Positions 16,111-25,635 of a stretch of 64,000 nt of DNA are shown here, piece after piece. Both the position numbers and the translations under genes were made by a program. Each line of letters starts with the position of its first letter. Positions within the stretch are counted from its first letter, which is position 1. The notes beneath the pieces are model-generated. The model was given only the letters and a program-made list of their open reading frames with translations, was not told the origin of the DNA and ran no database searches. Source of the stretch: Bacillus sp. EAC (GTDB taxonomy: Bacteria; Bacillota; Bacilli; Bacillales; Bacillaceae_G); the NCBI RefSeq assembly GCF_002156875.1, contig NZ_NCSY01000007.1, positions 124,001 to 188,000 on the forward strand, written 5' to 3'.

Positions 16111-16164
16111 ATAATAATGATTTTAAAATTATATGTCAACCTGTATTAATTTTTGGTTAACATA
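16111..16164 (-). promoter_or_regulatory. bioY promoter with BirA-like operator
   Basis: The minus-strand promoter is TTGACA (16139-16134), 17 bp, TATTAT (16116-16111). A dyad TATGTCAACC (16132-16141) and GGTTAACATA (16155-16164) with a 13-bp spacer overlaps the -35 box. It reads TGTCAAC-N15-GTTAACA, matching the known Bacillus BirA site in sequence and spacing. Confidence 0.85.
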
Positions 16165-16206
16165 TAATCTTCCATATTGAAATGATATGAGCTGTTTAGA
16201 AGTTCT

Positions 16207-16280
16207 TTGATTAACTAACGCGTGCGTTAGTTACACAACAAATAGAGGGTGATCATTCGAACATCCACTATTTAACTATT
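16207..16280 (+). repeat. Composite intergenic repeat, CAAATAGAGG variant
   Basis: TTAACTAACGCGTGCG then TTAGTTACACAAC (16210-16238) is followed by AAATAGAGGGTGATC and ACATCCACTATTT, the same hairpin type as at 3219-3257 with more mismatches. Confidence 0.7.
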
Positions 16281-16379
16281 TAACAGTAAAGTTGAAGAAG
16301 GAAAATTTTAAAATTACGGTGAATCTAATAGTAAAATTAATAAATTTATTGATAAGGATTACTTAGTGGGGTGTTTTAA

Positions 16380-16934
16380 ATGTCAGATGTTTCAAAGAAT
16401 GAAGAGAGATTAATAGAAGTTACTGAAGAATCAGATGAGTTAACTGATATTGAACGTTTTAAGATTTTTACACGTAAAAACACTAAAAAATATATAGAAA
16501 GATTAAATCTAACTAGTCAATCCGACTATGATTATCTTAAGAAAGGCAAAATCATTAGTTGGAACTGGGCAAGTTTCTTTTTAGGTATCTATTGGATGGC
16601 CTACCGAAAAATGTGGAAGTTCGTTGCGATCTATTTAGTTTATTTCGTAGTTGTTGACACGCTATTAAGAGACCAAAAAGGATTATCTTCAAGTATTAAC
16701 TTTGTTGTCAATCTATTACTTGGAATGTATGGAAACTCACACTATTTTTCTTATTCTTCTAAAAAAATCGATGGGATTAAAGCAAAAGGCCTAGCGAAGG
16801 ATGACGAGCTATCTTCTTTACAAAAAGCAGGGGGGCCCAGTATAGTTTCGTTTTTAATCTCTATCTTTATTGTACTAGCTTTCGCATTCATTATGGTTTT
16901 ACTAGAAGAACATTGGAGCTATCAACATAACTAA
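16380..16934 (+). CDS. DUF2628 membrane protein
   Basis: ATG 16380 follows GTGGGGTG at normal spacing. The 184-residue protein has an acidic N-terminal region of about 50 residues, then WNWASFFLGIYWMAYRKMWK, the DUF2628 signature, followed by three hydrophobic segments (FVAIYLVYFVVVDTLL, FVVNLLLGMYG, IVSFLISIFIVLAFAFIMVLL). Function unknown. It is monocistronic, ended by the hairpin at 17009-17052. Confidence 0.8.
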   Translation: MSDVSKNEERLIEVTEESDELTDIERFKIFTRKNTKKYIERLNLTSQSDYDYLKKGKIISWNWASFFLGIYWMAYRKMWKFVAIYLVYFVVVDTLLRDQKGLSSSINFVVNLLLGMYGNSHYFSYSSKKIDGIKAKGLAKDDELSSLQKAGGPSIVSFLISIFIVLAFAFIMVLLEEHWSYQHN

Positions 16935-17008
16935 AATTAATTATCTACTTAATATCTAATCTTCTTCAACTACCGCATTTAATTTTTGAATGATAAACAT
17001 GAAAAATA

Positions 17009-17052
17009 ACCTGTATCTTTAATTACTCAGTAATCATAGATACAGGTTTTAT
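17009..17052 (+). terminator. Bidirectional terminator
   Basis: ACCTGTATCT (17009-17018) pairs with AGATACAGGT (17038-17047), followed by TTTATAT. It separates the convergent DUF2628 and 7-TM genes. Confidence 0.85.
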
Positions 17053-17158
17053 ATTTAGGTTACTTTTATAGATTTGTTAATCTGCCTCGCATTTTAATAC
17101 CGTTATTTTAATAATAGTATTGTTATAGTTTGTGGCGTAGACCCCGGAATTCCAGGTT

Positions 17159-18055
17159 TCATATTGATTGCCCCATTTGCGTTTCGGCATTCTTATTAGA
17201 GGAATTATCATTATTTCGTTTACGAGGCGCAGACATGAAATATAACACCATCCATACGCAAATGCTGAAATAGCCGCTGTGCCAAATGAAGAATCCAATG
17301 CCTCCCCAAACATCAAAATTTCTGGTTGCTGTAAAGTTGAAAATAGCTTGTTTAAGGGCATCATGTGGGACAATATTTCCGATATCCCGTGATAAATTAG
17401 CATAGTGGATGAATGGTAGTGTATAGCTCTGGAAAATTAAATATCCGCAGCACCAAACAGCCAAAATTATAAGAAAACGATTGTAACTTTTTTCTAAGGG
17501 GATGTGTTTATTAATTTGTTTCAGTCCGACTACTATCAAAGGTGAAATACTTAAAAAAGCGAACGCCCATAACGTTTCTTCTATGGCAAACAATATACGA
17601 TATTGTGTTATAAGTCCACCAAAGGCAAAAAACTGTGCAAGGAAAATACAACCTAAGGCAATAAACGGTGATTTCACTAACATTAAATTAATTAGTTTAT
17701 TGTTTTTTCTATAGCTATTAAACTCCATTTCATTGATTAGTTTCAGCAAGATTATTGCAATCATCCCGATAAAGCTCAATTCGGCAAAAAATGCTAAGCA
17801 CCGGATAATAAAGGGGCTATTGAAAATCGTGTCAAACCAAGCCAATCTCTCTGGATAACTAGATACAAATATGGTGCGATATAATGCAACTGCAACAAAT
17901 ATGATCCCTAAAACTCGCAAAGTCAAAAAATACTTCGCGTTTTTCGATTCTTGAAGCTTCCATTTTAATGATCTAAAGAAGATTAATAGTGCTATAAACA
18001 AATTAAACGTACTGATAACCACCATAGTGATCCACCATTGCATGTCCAAGTTCAT
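17159..18055 (-). CDS. Polytopic membrane protein of unknown family
   Basis: ATG 18055 follows AAGGAAG. The 298-residue protein has about seven hydrophobic segments, starting at MQWWITMVVISTFNLFIALL and ending near GIGFFIWHSGYFSICVWMVLY. A charged hydrophilic tail (PRKRNNDNSSNKNAET) probably faces the cytoplasm. No transporter or enzyme signature is visible. It is alone on its strand. Confidence 0.7.
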   Translation of the reverse strand: MNLDMQWWITMVVISTFNLFIALLIFFRSLKWKLQESKNAKYFLTLRVLGIIFVAVALYRTIFVSSYPERLAWFDTIFNSPFIIRCLAFFAELSFIGMIAIILLKLINEMEFNSYRKNNKLINLMLVKSPFIALGCIFLAQFFAFGGLITQYRILFAIEETLWAFAFLSISPLIVVGLKQINKHIPLEKSYNRFLIILAVWCCGYLIFQSYTLPFIHYANLSRDIGNIVPHDALKQAIFNFTATRNFDVWGGIGFFIWHSGYFSICVWMVLYFMSAPRKRNNDNSSNKNAETQMGQSI

Positions 18056-18634
18056 AAAACAACTTCCTTTCTTTTAGATAAAATTCGTTCGCTTTTTTCT
18101 TCAATTTTTTCATTGAAGTTACTTACTATTTCTACTCATTTACATTTTGCTAACTTTTTAAATTAGAAATGAATGTTTAGTCTCAATCATTTAAACCTTA
18201 CTTTTCATTTACTTATATTCTATTAACTATTTGGGACTTCCTTTAAATGAATGTTTTCATCTTTAATAATATTTCTGACTTATTTCTTCAATAATAACTA
18301 TAATTATCCGACTCTATTTTTTTTGAATCTAACTAACCATATTCAATTATTATTTTTTATCATTTATTTTCCAAACATAGATTTTATTATAGTAGGAACA
18401 ACTAAAGACTGTTTAATAGTCATTTGTGTTATTTAACTAACGCATGCATTTGTTTAACTTAGTTTAGGGTTGTAAATGTGGTTTTTTTGGAAGTAAATGG
18501 AAGTTTGTCTGCATAATAAAAGGACTATTTGATTAATCAATAGAATTAATAAAAGTAGTTATAGTGTTTTTGGAAGATATATATATAATCACTTACCTTA
18601 TACTTGAGTTCACAGTTGGGCAGGAGGAATTACG
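18056..18634. other. AT-rich intergenic region with a repeat unit
   Basis: It contains a palindromic box TTTAACTAACGCATGC then ATTTGTTTAACTTAG (18432-18461) and a tail TTTTTTTGGAAGTAAATGG (18482-18500). A TTGAG/TATAAT-poor stretch leads to the gene at 18635. No credible gene seen; the open stretch at 18251-18436 lacks a ribosome site. Confidence 0.5.
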
Positions 18635-19156
18635 TTGAAAAGAAGGATCTATTTGATCATAACAATACTAATATGTCTAATAGTCATTGGGTATTTAAAG
18701 TTCGATAGAAATACTAACTATTCACCATTATCACAAGATGAAATTGGAAAATTTATTAAAAAGAATAATATTGCACCATTATCAGTTGTAGAAGTTAAAG
18801 ATACTTCAATGATTTTATATGAGAACGGTATTTATGAACTTTCCAATTACGACGGAAAGATTATACAAAATCATACTGAATGGGGGAGCACCAGACAAGA
18901 AAAAGTTCAAATAGGTATGTCAAGTATGGGTAGTCCTTATGTTTCAGTTATTATCGATGATAAAAACTTATTGAAAGAAGCAAATGAAGTAAAAATCATA
19001 TTTGAGGATGGAAAAACTGTTACAAAACTTTTTAAAGGAAAGCGTGGTATGTTTGTTTTTTATAATAAAGTGAAATCGAACTTAGCAATCGAAGACCAAT
19101 TTGAAATATTAATAAAAAATAAAGAGGGTATTGTAATTTATAAGAACACACTTTAA
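18635..19156 (+). CDS. Membrane-anchored hypothetical protein
   Basis: TTG 18635 follows AGGAGG (18621-18626). The N-terminus is KRR followed by a single hydrophobic helix, IYLIITILICLIVIGYL, then about 150 extracellular residues rich in beta-prone and charged stretches (VVEVKDTSMILYENGIYEL, EVKIIFEDGKTV). No lipobox. No family recognised. The next gene at 19229 follows at 72 nt and may be co-transcribed. Confidence 0.7.
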   Translation: MKRRIYLIITILICLIVIGYLKFDRNTNYSPLSQDEIGKFIKKNNIAPLSVVEVKDTSMILYENGIYELSNYDGKIIQNHTEWGSTRQEKVQIGMSSMGSPYVSVIIDDKNLLKEANEVKIIFEDGKTVTKLFKGKRGMFVFYNKVKSNLAIEDQFEILIKNKEGIVIYKNTL

Positions 19157-19228
19157 AGATTTTTTGTAAATAGCCTTTGGTTACAAAGTGAATTCAATAA
19201 GTATTTATTACTTAGGAGATGGTATGCA

Positions 19229-19429
19229 ATGTTTTTAGGGATAATTCTTCTATTAGGTGGAATTGTACTTACTGCATTTCCACAATTTGTTTGGCTCATA
19301 TCAGAAAGTTGGAAGTCAGAAAATGCAGATGAACCCTCAACTTTATATATATGGTCAACCCGTTTTGGTGGAATTATGTGCATTTTAATTGGTACAGCTA
19401 ATATAATCGCTTTATTGTACTATAAATGA
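19229..19429 (+). CDS. Small two-helix membrane protein, DUF6199-like
   Basis: ATG 19229 follows TAGGAGAT. The 66-residue protein has helix MFLGIILLLGGIVLTAF, a conserved-looking loop ESWKSENADEPS then YIWSTRFGGI, and helix MCILIGTANIIALLYY. The W-K-S-x-A-D-E-P-S and T-R-F-G-G pattern resembles DUF6199 proteins as I know them. Function unknown. Confidence 0.65.
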   Translation: MFLGIILLLGGIVLTAFPQFVWLISESWKSENADEPSTLYIWSTRFGGIMCILIGTANIIALLYYK

Positions 19430-19654
19430 ACCCAGATACCCTATAAGGGGAATAGATATCGGCTGCAATTTCACTATGATATTACTACTGGAGTAGTTAT
19501 TAATTTATGTTATTTAAGCAACTAAAGCATAGGTTAGTTCAAGTAAGAAGGGATTGGGTTAGACAACTTTTTTGTTGGTAGAAAATTCAAAATATAAAAT
19601 GAAAAGTTTTATATAATATTTAAATGTATGAAACAGGTTAGGAGAATAGTTGAA

Positions 19655-20083
19655 ATGGATTTTCATATTACTAAAGATTTGAATGAAAAAGATAAAAATT
19701 ATATTAATAAAAGCTTGTATGAATATAATTTAAAACATTTTCCAGAAGATTTAAGAGGACGATATCAAGAAATTAATTTATTTCTTAAGGATGAAAACAA
19801 TAATGTACGTGGTGGAATATTAGGTGAGATTTGCTGGAATTGGTTAGAAATTCATACTTTTATGATTGATGAAGATATTAGAAAACATGGATATGGAACT
19901 AAATTATTACTTGAAATTGAACAAATTGCATTGGAAAAGAATTGTGACTTCATAAAAGTAGATACTTTGAGTTTCCAGGCATTAGATTTTTATAAGAAAC
20001 TCGGTTATCAAGTGTATGGCACTCTAAATAAAGTTGGCAGAGATTATAAGCATTACTTCTTAAAAAAGGACTTATCATATTAG
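19655..20083 (+). CDS. GNAT-family N-acetyltransferase
   Basis: Start chosen at ATG 19655, 10 nt after TTAGGAG; the earlier in-frame ATG 19628 has no ribosome site. The 142-residue protein has the GNAT core: acetyl-CoA loop IRKHGYGTKLLLEIEQIA, beta-4 WLEIHTFMIDEDI, and the late ALDFYKKLGYQVYG. It should transfer an acetyl group to an amine; the substrate is unknown. It is followed by a repeat unit. Confidence 0.85.
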   Translation: MDFHITKDLNEKDKNYINKSLYEYNLKHFPEDLRGRYQEINLFLKDENNNVRGGILGEICWNWLEIHTFMIDEDIRKHGYGTKLLLEIEQIALEKNCDFIKVDTLSFQALDFYKKLGYQVYGTLNKVGRDYKHYFLKKDLSY

Positions 20084-21069
20084 GCGTTCTTATTTTACTA
20101 ATATATTCGTTAGTTAAAGTTCATGAGTCACTGATGTGGCTCATTTTTTATTGAAGTAAATGGAAGATTTATTAAATATAGAATGATTTAATTTTTATGT
20201 TAATGCGTTAGTTACATAACATCTGGAAGCCAATCATGGCTCCTGTTCTATTTTTTGGCAGTTTAGTGGAATAAGAATAATCAGATGAAGAAAACTATAA
20301 AAACGATGGCATTACTTTAGAATGCGTATCGATCGGTTTTGGGTGAAAAGTAAAATAGAAAGGATGATTCAACGATGGATATGGACATTCCGAAAGATGA
20401 TGATATTGAAATGGAAGAAAAGGTAGAGCTAATTGGCAGTATTGAAAAATTAACAGAGCATAAAGTATGGAGCGCACAAGGTTTCATGGATATTCCAAAT
20501 CAAGGCAAGACGTACAGGAAAAGATATTTAGGAAACCGATATCAATAATTCGAGAAAACGTTGGCCAAGAAAAATATGTGAAGGTTTCAAAGTAAGAAAA
20601 GGATAATACAGCCTTTTATGCTAAGGTGATTTTTTCGATTGGGTAATATTTATTTTTCTGATTTATCCAGTTTTATATCCATTTCAACCAAGTTTTTTGA
20701 GTGAATAAATTTTGATTTAGAACAAACACATACTTTAGTTGTAGATAACGAGTTGCTTGCAGCTCGTTTTTTTATTGAAGTAAATGGCAGTTTAGTTTTA
20801 GTTCAAATATTTACAATTTCGATTGTATTATCCAACGAAAAAATCAAATTACCTTCAAACGTTCTTCAACAATTGAGGCATTTAATTGAAGAACAAAGAA
20901 ATTTATTCTAATTTTGTAAATGGATATAGGGTTACTATGTATGTATAGTTCTTAGTTAAAACGATCATCAAATCGAAGATCGTTTTAACAAAAAAATCTT
21001 TCATATTAATCCAAAATTTAGTACACCTACAAGGTACCTTTTTATAATATTAAAAAGGGGTTCGACAAA
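20084..21069. other. Long intergenic region with three repeat units
   Basis: Composite repeats occur at about 20093-20195, 20200-20275 and 20715-20800. The first has hairpin ATGAGTCACTGATGTGGCTCAT and tail ATTGAAGTAAATGGAAG ending in ATGATTTAAT. The second has GGAAGCC-AATCAT-GGCTCC and tail TTGGCAGTTTAGTGGAATAA. The third has GAGTTGCTTGCAGCTCG and tail ATTGAAGTAAATGGCAG. A 57-codon ORF sits between them at 20375. Confidence 0.6.
20375..20548 (+). CDS. Doubtful short ORF or gene remnant
   Basis: ATG 20375, with AAGGATGATT 10 nt upstream, opens a 57-residue frame to TAA 20546-20548. It reads acidic first (MDMDIPKDDDIEMEEK), then basic (GKTYRKRYLGNRYQ). Composition is coding-like, but no family is recognised and it may be the end of a lost gene. 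Confidence 0.3.
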   Translation: MDMDIPKDDDIEMEEKVELIGSIEKLTEHKVWSAQGFMDIPNQGKTYRKRYLGNRYQ

Positions 21070-21258
21070 ATGGAAATCATCTTCATTTATTTGATTATAG
21101 GGATATTGATTAGTGCATCAATTTATGTAGTGGCAGATTTTCGATCTTGGTATGTTTTTTCTGCATCGTGTATTGCCTGGTTACCTCTAATGTTAATTGG
21201 AATAATAATAACTATATTTATGAATTTAGAAGAAATTTCCAATAAGCTAAACAGATAA
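21070..21258 (+). CDS. Small membrane protein
   Basis: ATG 21070 follows AAAAAGGGG. The 62-residue protein is almost entirely membrane: IFIYLIIGILISASIYVV and IAWLPLMLIGIIITIFM, with a short charged end. Its 3' end overlaps the convergent mraY paralogue by 41 bp, which is unusual and lowers confidence, though start signal and composition are good. Confidence 0.55.
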   Translation: MEIIFIYLIIGILISASIYVVADFRSWYVFSASCIAWLPLMLIGIIITIFMNLEEISNKLNR

Positions 21259-22174
21259 ATACACAAAACCAAGAAATAAATCCAAAAACCGTGACAATTG
21301 TATTTTCGGACCACCCATATTTTAAGCCAAAGTGATAGTGAATCGGTGTCATTCTGAAAATACGCTTTTGAGTAAGTTTAAATGACGAAACTTGTAAAAT
21401 AACCGAAAGTATTTCAGCAAAATATATAAAGAATAAAATGGGAATTAAAATTTCAACTTTCTCAAGAACAGCAAGAAATGATAGCGATCCTCCTATTGCT
21501 AATGATCCCGTATCCCCCATAAAAGCTTTGGCAGGATATATATTATAAATGAGAAAGCCAAGTAAACATCCAATCATAATTAAACAAAAAATTTGTACCT
21601 CTGATCTGTCTGAAACCATAAAAAAGAAAAAGTAAGTAGGAATTGCAACAACGCCTAAAAGACCGTCTAAACCATCCGTAAAGTTAATGGCATTTGCAGA
21701 ACCCACGACAAATAATGTGATGACAAAAACATATAACAACATAGGAAGATCCAGGGAAATATTTTTATAAATATTAATGCTGGTGTCTACGCCTAGTTCG
21801 TTGATCACGTAAAAAAGCAGAGTACCTGTAAAAATAAATTGAAAAATAAGTTTAGTCTTACTCGAAACCCCTCCTGGATCTTGACGAGAAGCTTTCCAAA
21901 AATCGTCCAAAAACCCAACAAAACTAAAAAGAATGTAGGTAATAGATAAGAAATACATTAATGGAGTAGGAGAAAAAAGAATTGATACTATAATTCCTAC
22001 AAAAAGAATCATTCCAAACATTAACGGAGTCCCTTTTTTTAACTGATGACCTGAAGGAAGTTCTTTTCTTATCGGTTGAATGAGTTTAAGTTGTCTCAAA
22101 ACAGCAATTAATAGTGGAGATAAAATTGAAACAACTACAAAAGAAATTAACGCTGGGATTAATTGATTAATCAA
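21218..22174 (-). CDS. mraY: MraY paralogue, phospho-N-acetylmuramoyl-pentapeptide transferase
   Basis: ATG 22174 follows AAAGGAG. The 318-residue protein has about ten membrane helices and the family motifs FVGFLDDFWK (Asp pair), ANAINFTDGLDGL, and YPAKAFMGDTGSLAIGG. The conserved PxHHHxE loop is PIHYHFG here: middle His to Tyr, and Glu to Gly. MraY moves phospho-MurNAc-pentapeptide to undecaprenyl phosphate to make lipid I. This copy stands alone, away from mur or fts genes, so it is probably a second copy, perhaps with altered substrate, sporulation or antibiotic-tolerance use. Confidence 0.88.
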   Translation of the reverse strand: MINQLIPALISFVVVSILSPLLIAVLRQLKLIQPIRKELPSGHQLKKGTPLMFGMILFVGIIVSILFSPTPLMYFLSITYILFSFVGFLDDFWKASRQDPGGVSSKTKLIFQFIFTGTLLFYVINELGVDTSINIYKNISLDLPMLLYVFVITLFVVGSANAINFTDGLDGLLGVVAIPTYFFFFMVSDRSEVQIFCLIMIGCLLGFLIYNIYPAKAFMGDTGSLAIGGSLSFLAVLEKVEILIPILFFIYFAEILSVILQVSSFKLTQKRIFRMTPIHYHFGLKYGWSENTIVTVFGFISWFCVFICLAYWKFLLNS

Positions 22175-22718
22175 TTTTCATTTACTCCTTTTCTCTTTAT
22201 TGTCTATAATAAATTCTAAAAAAAACTTTTATTTCCTCTATTTCAAACAATCCAAAATAATGAGTTACCTATGAAACAATTTTCTTTGATGTGTATACGA
22301 GAAGATTTCCCATTCAATCGATTACTTAGAAAAAAACACCTTAAAAATCCTATTCTTTGATTATTTAATACAATTACTTAGTTCTGAATTCCTGTAATTT
22401 CCACTCCATTTTTAGCTGTTTTCGTCTATCCGTTTTTTCATTTACTTTTCTTAATTAGAGTACTAAAGGAACATTAAATTTAAATATTTATTTTTGTAAT
22501 AAGCTCTTCATAAAAAGGGGTCACTTTCGAAATGAAATGAGAGTTACATAATAGCTAATAATTCCTTATGTAACTAAGGAATGCGTTAGTTGAACATCTT
22601 GAGTTGAATCGGTGGCTCTTTTTTTATTTAACTAAATGACCGAAAGGGTGAAGAAGGATACTTGGATTTAGTACAGAAGAAATTAGTAAAGAAATTATTT
22701 TATTGGAGGCATTAAATT
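22175..22718. other. Intergenic region with one composite repeat
   Basis: Repeat at 22567-22640: ATGTAACTAAGGAATGCG then TTAGTTGAACATC, followed by GAGTTGAATCGGTGGCTC, TTTTTTTATTTAACTAAATGACCG. Nothing else recognised. Confidence 0.6.
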
Positions 22719-23216
22719 ATGACTCAACTTGCATTGAAAATGTACGATTATCATGTTTGGGCGAACCAAACACTATTTAAAAGATTAAGAGAACTATCTG
22801 ATGACGTATACAATAAAGAAATTAAGAGCGTTTTCCCTTCTATATCGAAAGTAGTTTCTCACATGTACATAGTCGATCAGCTTTGGTTTCACATTATATC
22901 TGGTAAAAACATGACTGAAGCATTGAAAGTAGAGAAAGAAACAGGGGAGGGGAAAGGTATTGAAGAAATGGATAAATTGTTTTATGACTTATCTCAGAAG
23001 TATAAAGAATTTTTAAACCAGCAGGAAGATTTTGAAAAGTTGGTGGAACTTGATATTCCATGGGAAGTGAAACGAGAAACGAGCCTATCTGAAATGGTCT
23101 TGCATATTGTCACTCACGCAACATATCATCGCGGAAATATAACGTCGATGTTGCGCCAAATGGGTTATGCATCTGTCACGACTGATTATACGCGGTATTG
23201 GTATGCAGGCAAATAG
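22719..23216 (+). CDS. DinB-family protein, putative metal-dependent hydrolase fold
   Basis: ATG 22719 follows TTGGAGG. The 165-residue protein is a typical DinB: YDYHVWANQTLFKRL at the N-terminus, VSHMYIVDQLWFHII with the first metal His, and HIVTHATYHRGNI with the paired His. Damage-inducible in name, these proteins are a diverse metal-binding family; YfiT/DinB-like thiol transfer is one possible role. It is unlike the DUF664 protein at 9922. Its transcript ends at the hairpin 23281-23330. Confidence 0.88.
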   Translation: MTQLALKMYDYHVWANQTLFKRLRELSDDVYNKEIKSVFPSISKVVSHMYIVDQLWFHIISGKNMTEALKVEKETGEGKGIEEMDKLFYDLSQKYKEFLNQQEDFEKLVELDIPWEVKRETSLSEMVLHIVTHATYHRGNITSMLRQMGYASVTTDYTRYWYAGK

Positions 23217-23280
23217 TGTTCCTAAAGGGGAACCACAACCACGGTCGATATAATGATTTACAATGTAAAGATATTCCAGT

Positions 23281-23330
23281 GAAAAAATCCCAAACTCTCA
23301 GTGATTTGAATGAGAATTTGGGATTTCATT
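23281..23330. terminator. Bidirectional terminator between dinB-like and ger operon
   Basis: AAATCCCAAACTCTCA pairs with TGAGAATTTGGGATTT. A-run on the left side gives TTTTTTC on the minus strand, so it ends the ger operon best. Confidence 0.85.
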
Positions 23331-23413
23331 ATCCATCAATTGTTTCCTTTGATGGATTAGCAAAGGAGTAATTATTATGATTTGATGTAATTCAATTAAA
23401 AGATATTTTTATT

Positions 23414-24532
23414 TCAATTAACAATTCCATGTTTCGTAATTTCAACTTTTACTTTTCCATTAAACTCAACTATTGGATATTCTTTTCTCCAATTAATTTT
23501 TTTCCAAGTATCATGATGAAAGGCATTAATTTGCCTTCCAACTCCTAGACTGTCCGAATTAGCTTTTTGCATTTTTTTTATAATGACATTTACTTTTTTC
23601 GTAAGCAATTTGGATAACACTTTATTCAAGTCATCAACTCGTTTGTTTGAATTTAATCCGTCTATTGGATATTCCATGATTTGTACTTGCAAATCTAACT
23701 TTAAGTCCACTGAAATATTATCAGGATTTTTTGCTTTTACAATTAAATCTCGTTTTAATTTCTCCACGTTGAATAAAATGAAATTTTTCATTTCTGGTTT
23801 TTTATCTTCATGAATTTTAAGTTTGAGCCATGCCCTTTTTTGCTTTTGATCTGCCATCAATAAATAAAGAGTTGAATCTTCGTGAGGTAAATATTGGCCA
23901 GTATATTTATTGCCACTAAACATAGCTAATCCTAAGATTTGTGCCTCGTCTTTCTTTGGTTTAATGAGCGGCAAGACAAAATCCACACCTGGATCAAACA
24001 TATCTGAGATGAGTGGTCTCTTTTGTAAAGGTAAAAATGTGGAATCTTGTTCGCTTCGAATCAGTGAACTTAAATACTCACTCATAAGTCTGTTTTTTTG
24101 AATTTTAATGTTGAGCAGGTCACTAACTTTTCCTTTTACAACTGCTACGTTTGCAAGGAGAGAACTTTTTGGATCTCTATAAAATACGTCTAGTCCAGGG
24201 TAAATATCCTGCTTTGCATATTCTTCTCCTAACAGCAAAACCATTAATTTTGAAGAGTCGAACTGTTCAGCTATTCTATGATTAATTTTATTTCTAGCAT
24301 CTCTTGGTGTGTCTCCGATCTCAGATAGAACTTGACTTTCTGTTGCTCCTGTAGCTTCTGGACCAGAGGTAAATAATGGAATGGTAACAGTACTTACTAT
24401 TTTCCCGTCAGGCCTTAAATCAAACCCAGTGCCCATTACTAGTTTTACATCTTTTAGTAAGTGTTGATCCCAGCAGCCAGTTAAAATGGTTAAACAAATG
24501 ATTGATAGAATGGCTATTTTTGTAAATTGCAT
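23414..24532 (-). CDS. Ger(x)C spore germination lipoprotein
   Basis: ATG 24532, two bases after the permease stop, with AGGAGC inside that gene. Lipobox LTGC with lipidated C20. The 372-residue protein follows the Ger(x)C layout: VMGTGFDLRPDGKI, DPRNARN-like GDTPRDARNKIN, DSSKLMVLLLGEEYA, FYRDPKSSLLANVAV, and a C-terminal domain ending in DTWKKINWRKEYP and VKVEIT. It is the outer-leaflet C subunit of a germinant receptor in the spore inner membrane. Third gene of the operon. Confidence 0.93.
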   Translation of the reverse strand: MQFTKIAILSIICLTILTGCWDQHLLKDVKLVMGTGFDLRPDGKIVSTVTIPLFTSGPEATGATESQVLSEIGDTPRDARNKINHRIAEQFDSSKLMVLLLGEEYAKQDIYPGLDVFYRDPKSSLLANVAVVKGKVSDLLNIKIQKNRLMSEYLSSLIRSEQDSTFLPLQKRPLISDMFDPGVDFVLPLIKPKKDEAQILGLAMFSGNKYTGQYLPHEDSTLYLLMADQKQKRAWLKLKIHEDKKPEMKNFILFNVEKLKRDLIVKAKNPDNISVDLKLDLQVQIMEYPIDGLNSNKRVDDLNKVLSKLLTKKVNVIIKKMQKANSDSLGVGRQINAFHHDTWKKINWRKEYPIVEFNGKVKVEITKHGIVN

Positions 24533-24534
24533 TT

Positions 24535-25635
24535 TCAGACAGCTCCTGATGTTTCTTTTTTACCTCTAAAAATTGACACAAATAAAAGGATACAAGGTAA
24601 ACCGAAGATAAAAAAATAACTGCCATACGTAGCGTATTTAGTAAGTGAATTAATCAATTTATCGTTAGTTGGTATAAAAAATGAAAGTAAAAATACGAGA
24701 GAGGCAGTGTAAAAAACAAATGTTGAACGGTTTACTTTTTTAAATATATTGGCCAAACCATTCGAAGATAAATAAAGATACATCATAAAAGAAGTTCCTA
24801 CTGCTACAATCCAAATCGACAAAAAGAGTAAGTCCGTTCTTTCCATGATTTGAAAGGTCCGATATTTCATGATATATAAAATTGGTTCTGGTATAAACTT
24901 TAGAATGGAGGGACCAAGATAAGAAATACTGACGATTGTTAAAAAGGTATAAAAAATAGTTACGATGCCGTTTGCCATTAAGGCTACCTTTAATTTTCCT
25001 ACACTTTTACCCAAACTATAGGGAAAAACCACTAACAAAGTTTCAAAACCCAAAAAAGCAAGGATTGAGTTTGTCGCCCCTTTAAAAATTGTAGGTAAAC
25101 TGTTTTGCCCTACTGGAAGAATAGATATAAAGTTAACATCTTTGATAACAGAAGTGATTAATATTAATAAAATAATTAAGAGGAAAGAAACGATAACATA
25201 AAATCGAGCGATTACTCTTAAATTATTTTTTACACCATATACACAAATTGAAATCATGATTAAACTAATTATCCATACAGGTGTACGAGGGAGTATCCAA
25301 ATACTGATCAACCGCCCAAATAGTAAAATGACTAGTGTCGCTATAGAGGTGAAATATACAATATAAGCGGTTTTTATAAAAAAAGCTATATGGTTTCCGA
25401 CAACTTTATTCATCATCTCAAAAATAGTAAGTGAAGGAAATCGGCGATATAGTAACCAGATAAGTACAATATTAATCTGTACAAATAATCCAGCAATAAG
25501 TATTGATATCCAAGCATCATTTTTTGAGTACTTGAATACATCATAAGGTAGTGAAATAACCCCTATACCAATTTGTGCTTGAAGGGTAATAAAGAATAGT
25601 TGAACTTGTGAAATCTTTTTCTCTTTATTCTTCAT
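24535..25635 (-). CDS. GerAB-type germination permease (endospore_perm)
   Basis: ATG 25635 overlaps the end of the A gene by 11 nt. The 366-residue protein has about ten membrane helices, beginning QLFFITLQAQIGIGVISLPYDV, which is the APC-superfamily-like GerAB N-terminus. It forms the germinant-binding B subunit of the receptor; ligand cannot be predicted. Expression is expected in the forespore. Confidence 0.93.
   Translation of the reverse strand: MKNKEKKISQVQLFFITLQAQIGIGVISLPYDVFKYSKNDAWISILIAGLFVQINIVLIWLLYRRFPSLTIFEMMNKVVGNHIAFFIKTAYIVYFTSIATLVILLFGRLISIWILPRTPVWIISLIMISICVYGVKNNLRVIARFYVIVSFLLIILLILITSVIKDVNFISILPVGQNSLPTIFKGATNSILAFLGFETLLVVFPYSLGKSVGKLKVALMANGIVTIFYTFLTIVSISYLGPSILKFIPEPILYIMKYRTFQIMERTDLLFLSIWIVAVGTSFMMYLYLSSNGLANIFKKVNRSTFVFYTASLVFLLSFFIPTNDKLINSLTKYATYGSYFFIFGLPCILLFVSIFRGKKETSGAV

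Noticed and set aside
18251..18436. 61-codon hydrophobic ORF
   Set aside because: No ribosome site, very AT-rich with Phe, Ile and Asn runs typical of non-coding DNA, and its end overlaps a repeat box.
20295..20477. Minus-strand ORF in the 20-21 kb gap
   Set aside because: Antisense to a more coding-like plus-strand ORF, without a ribosome site or family likeness.
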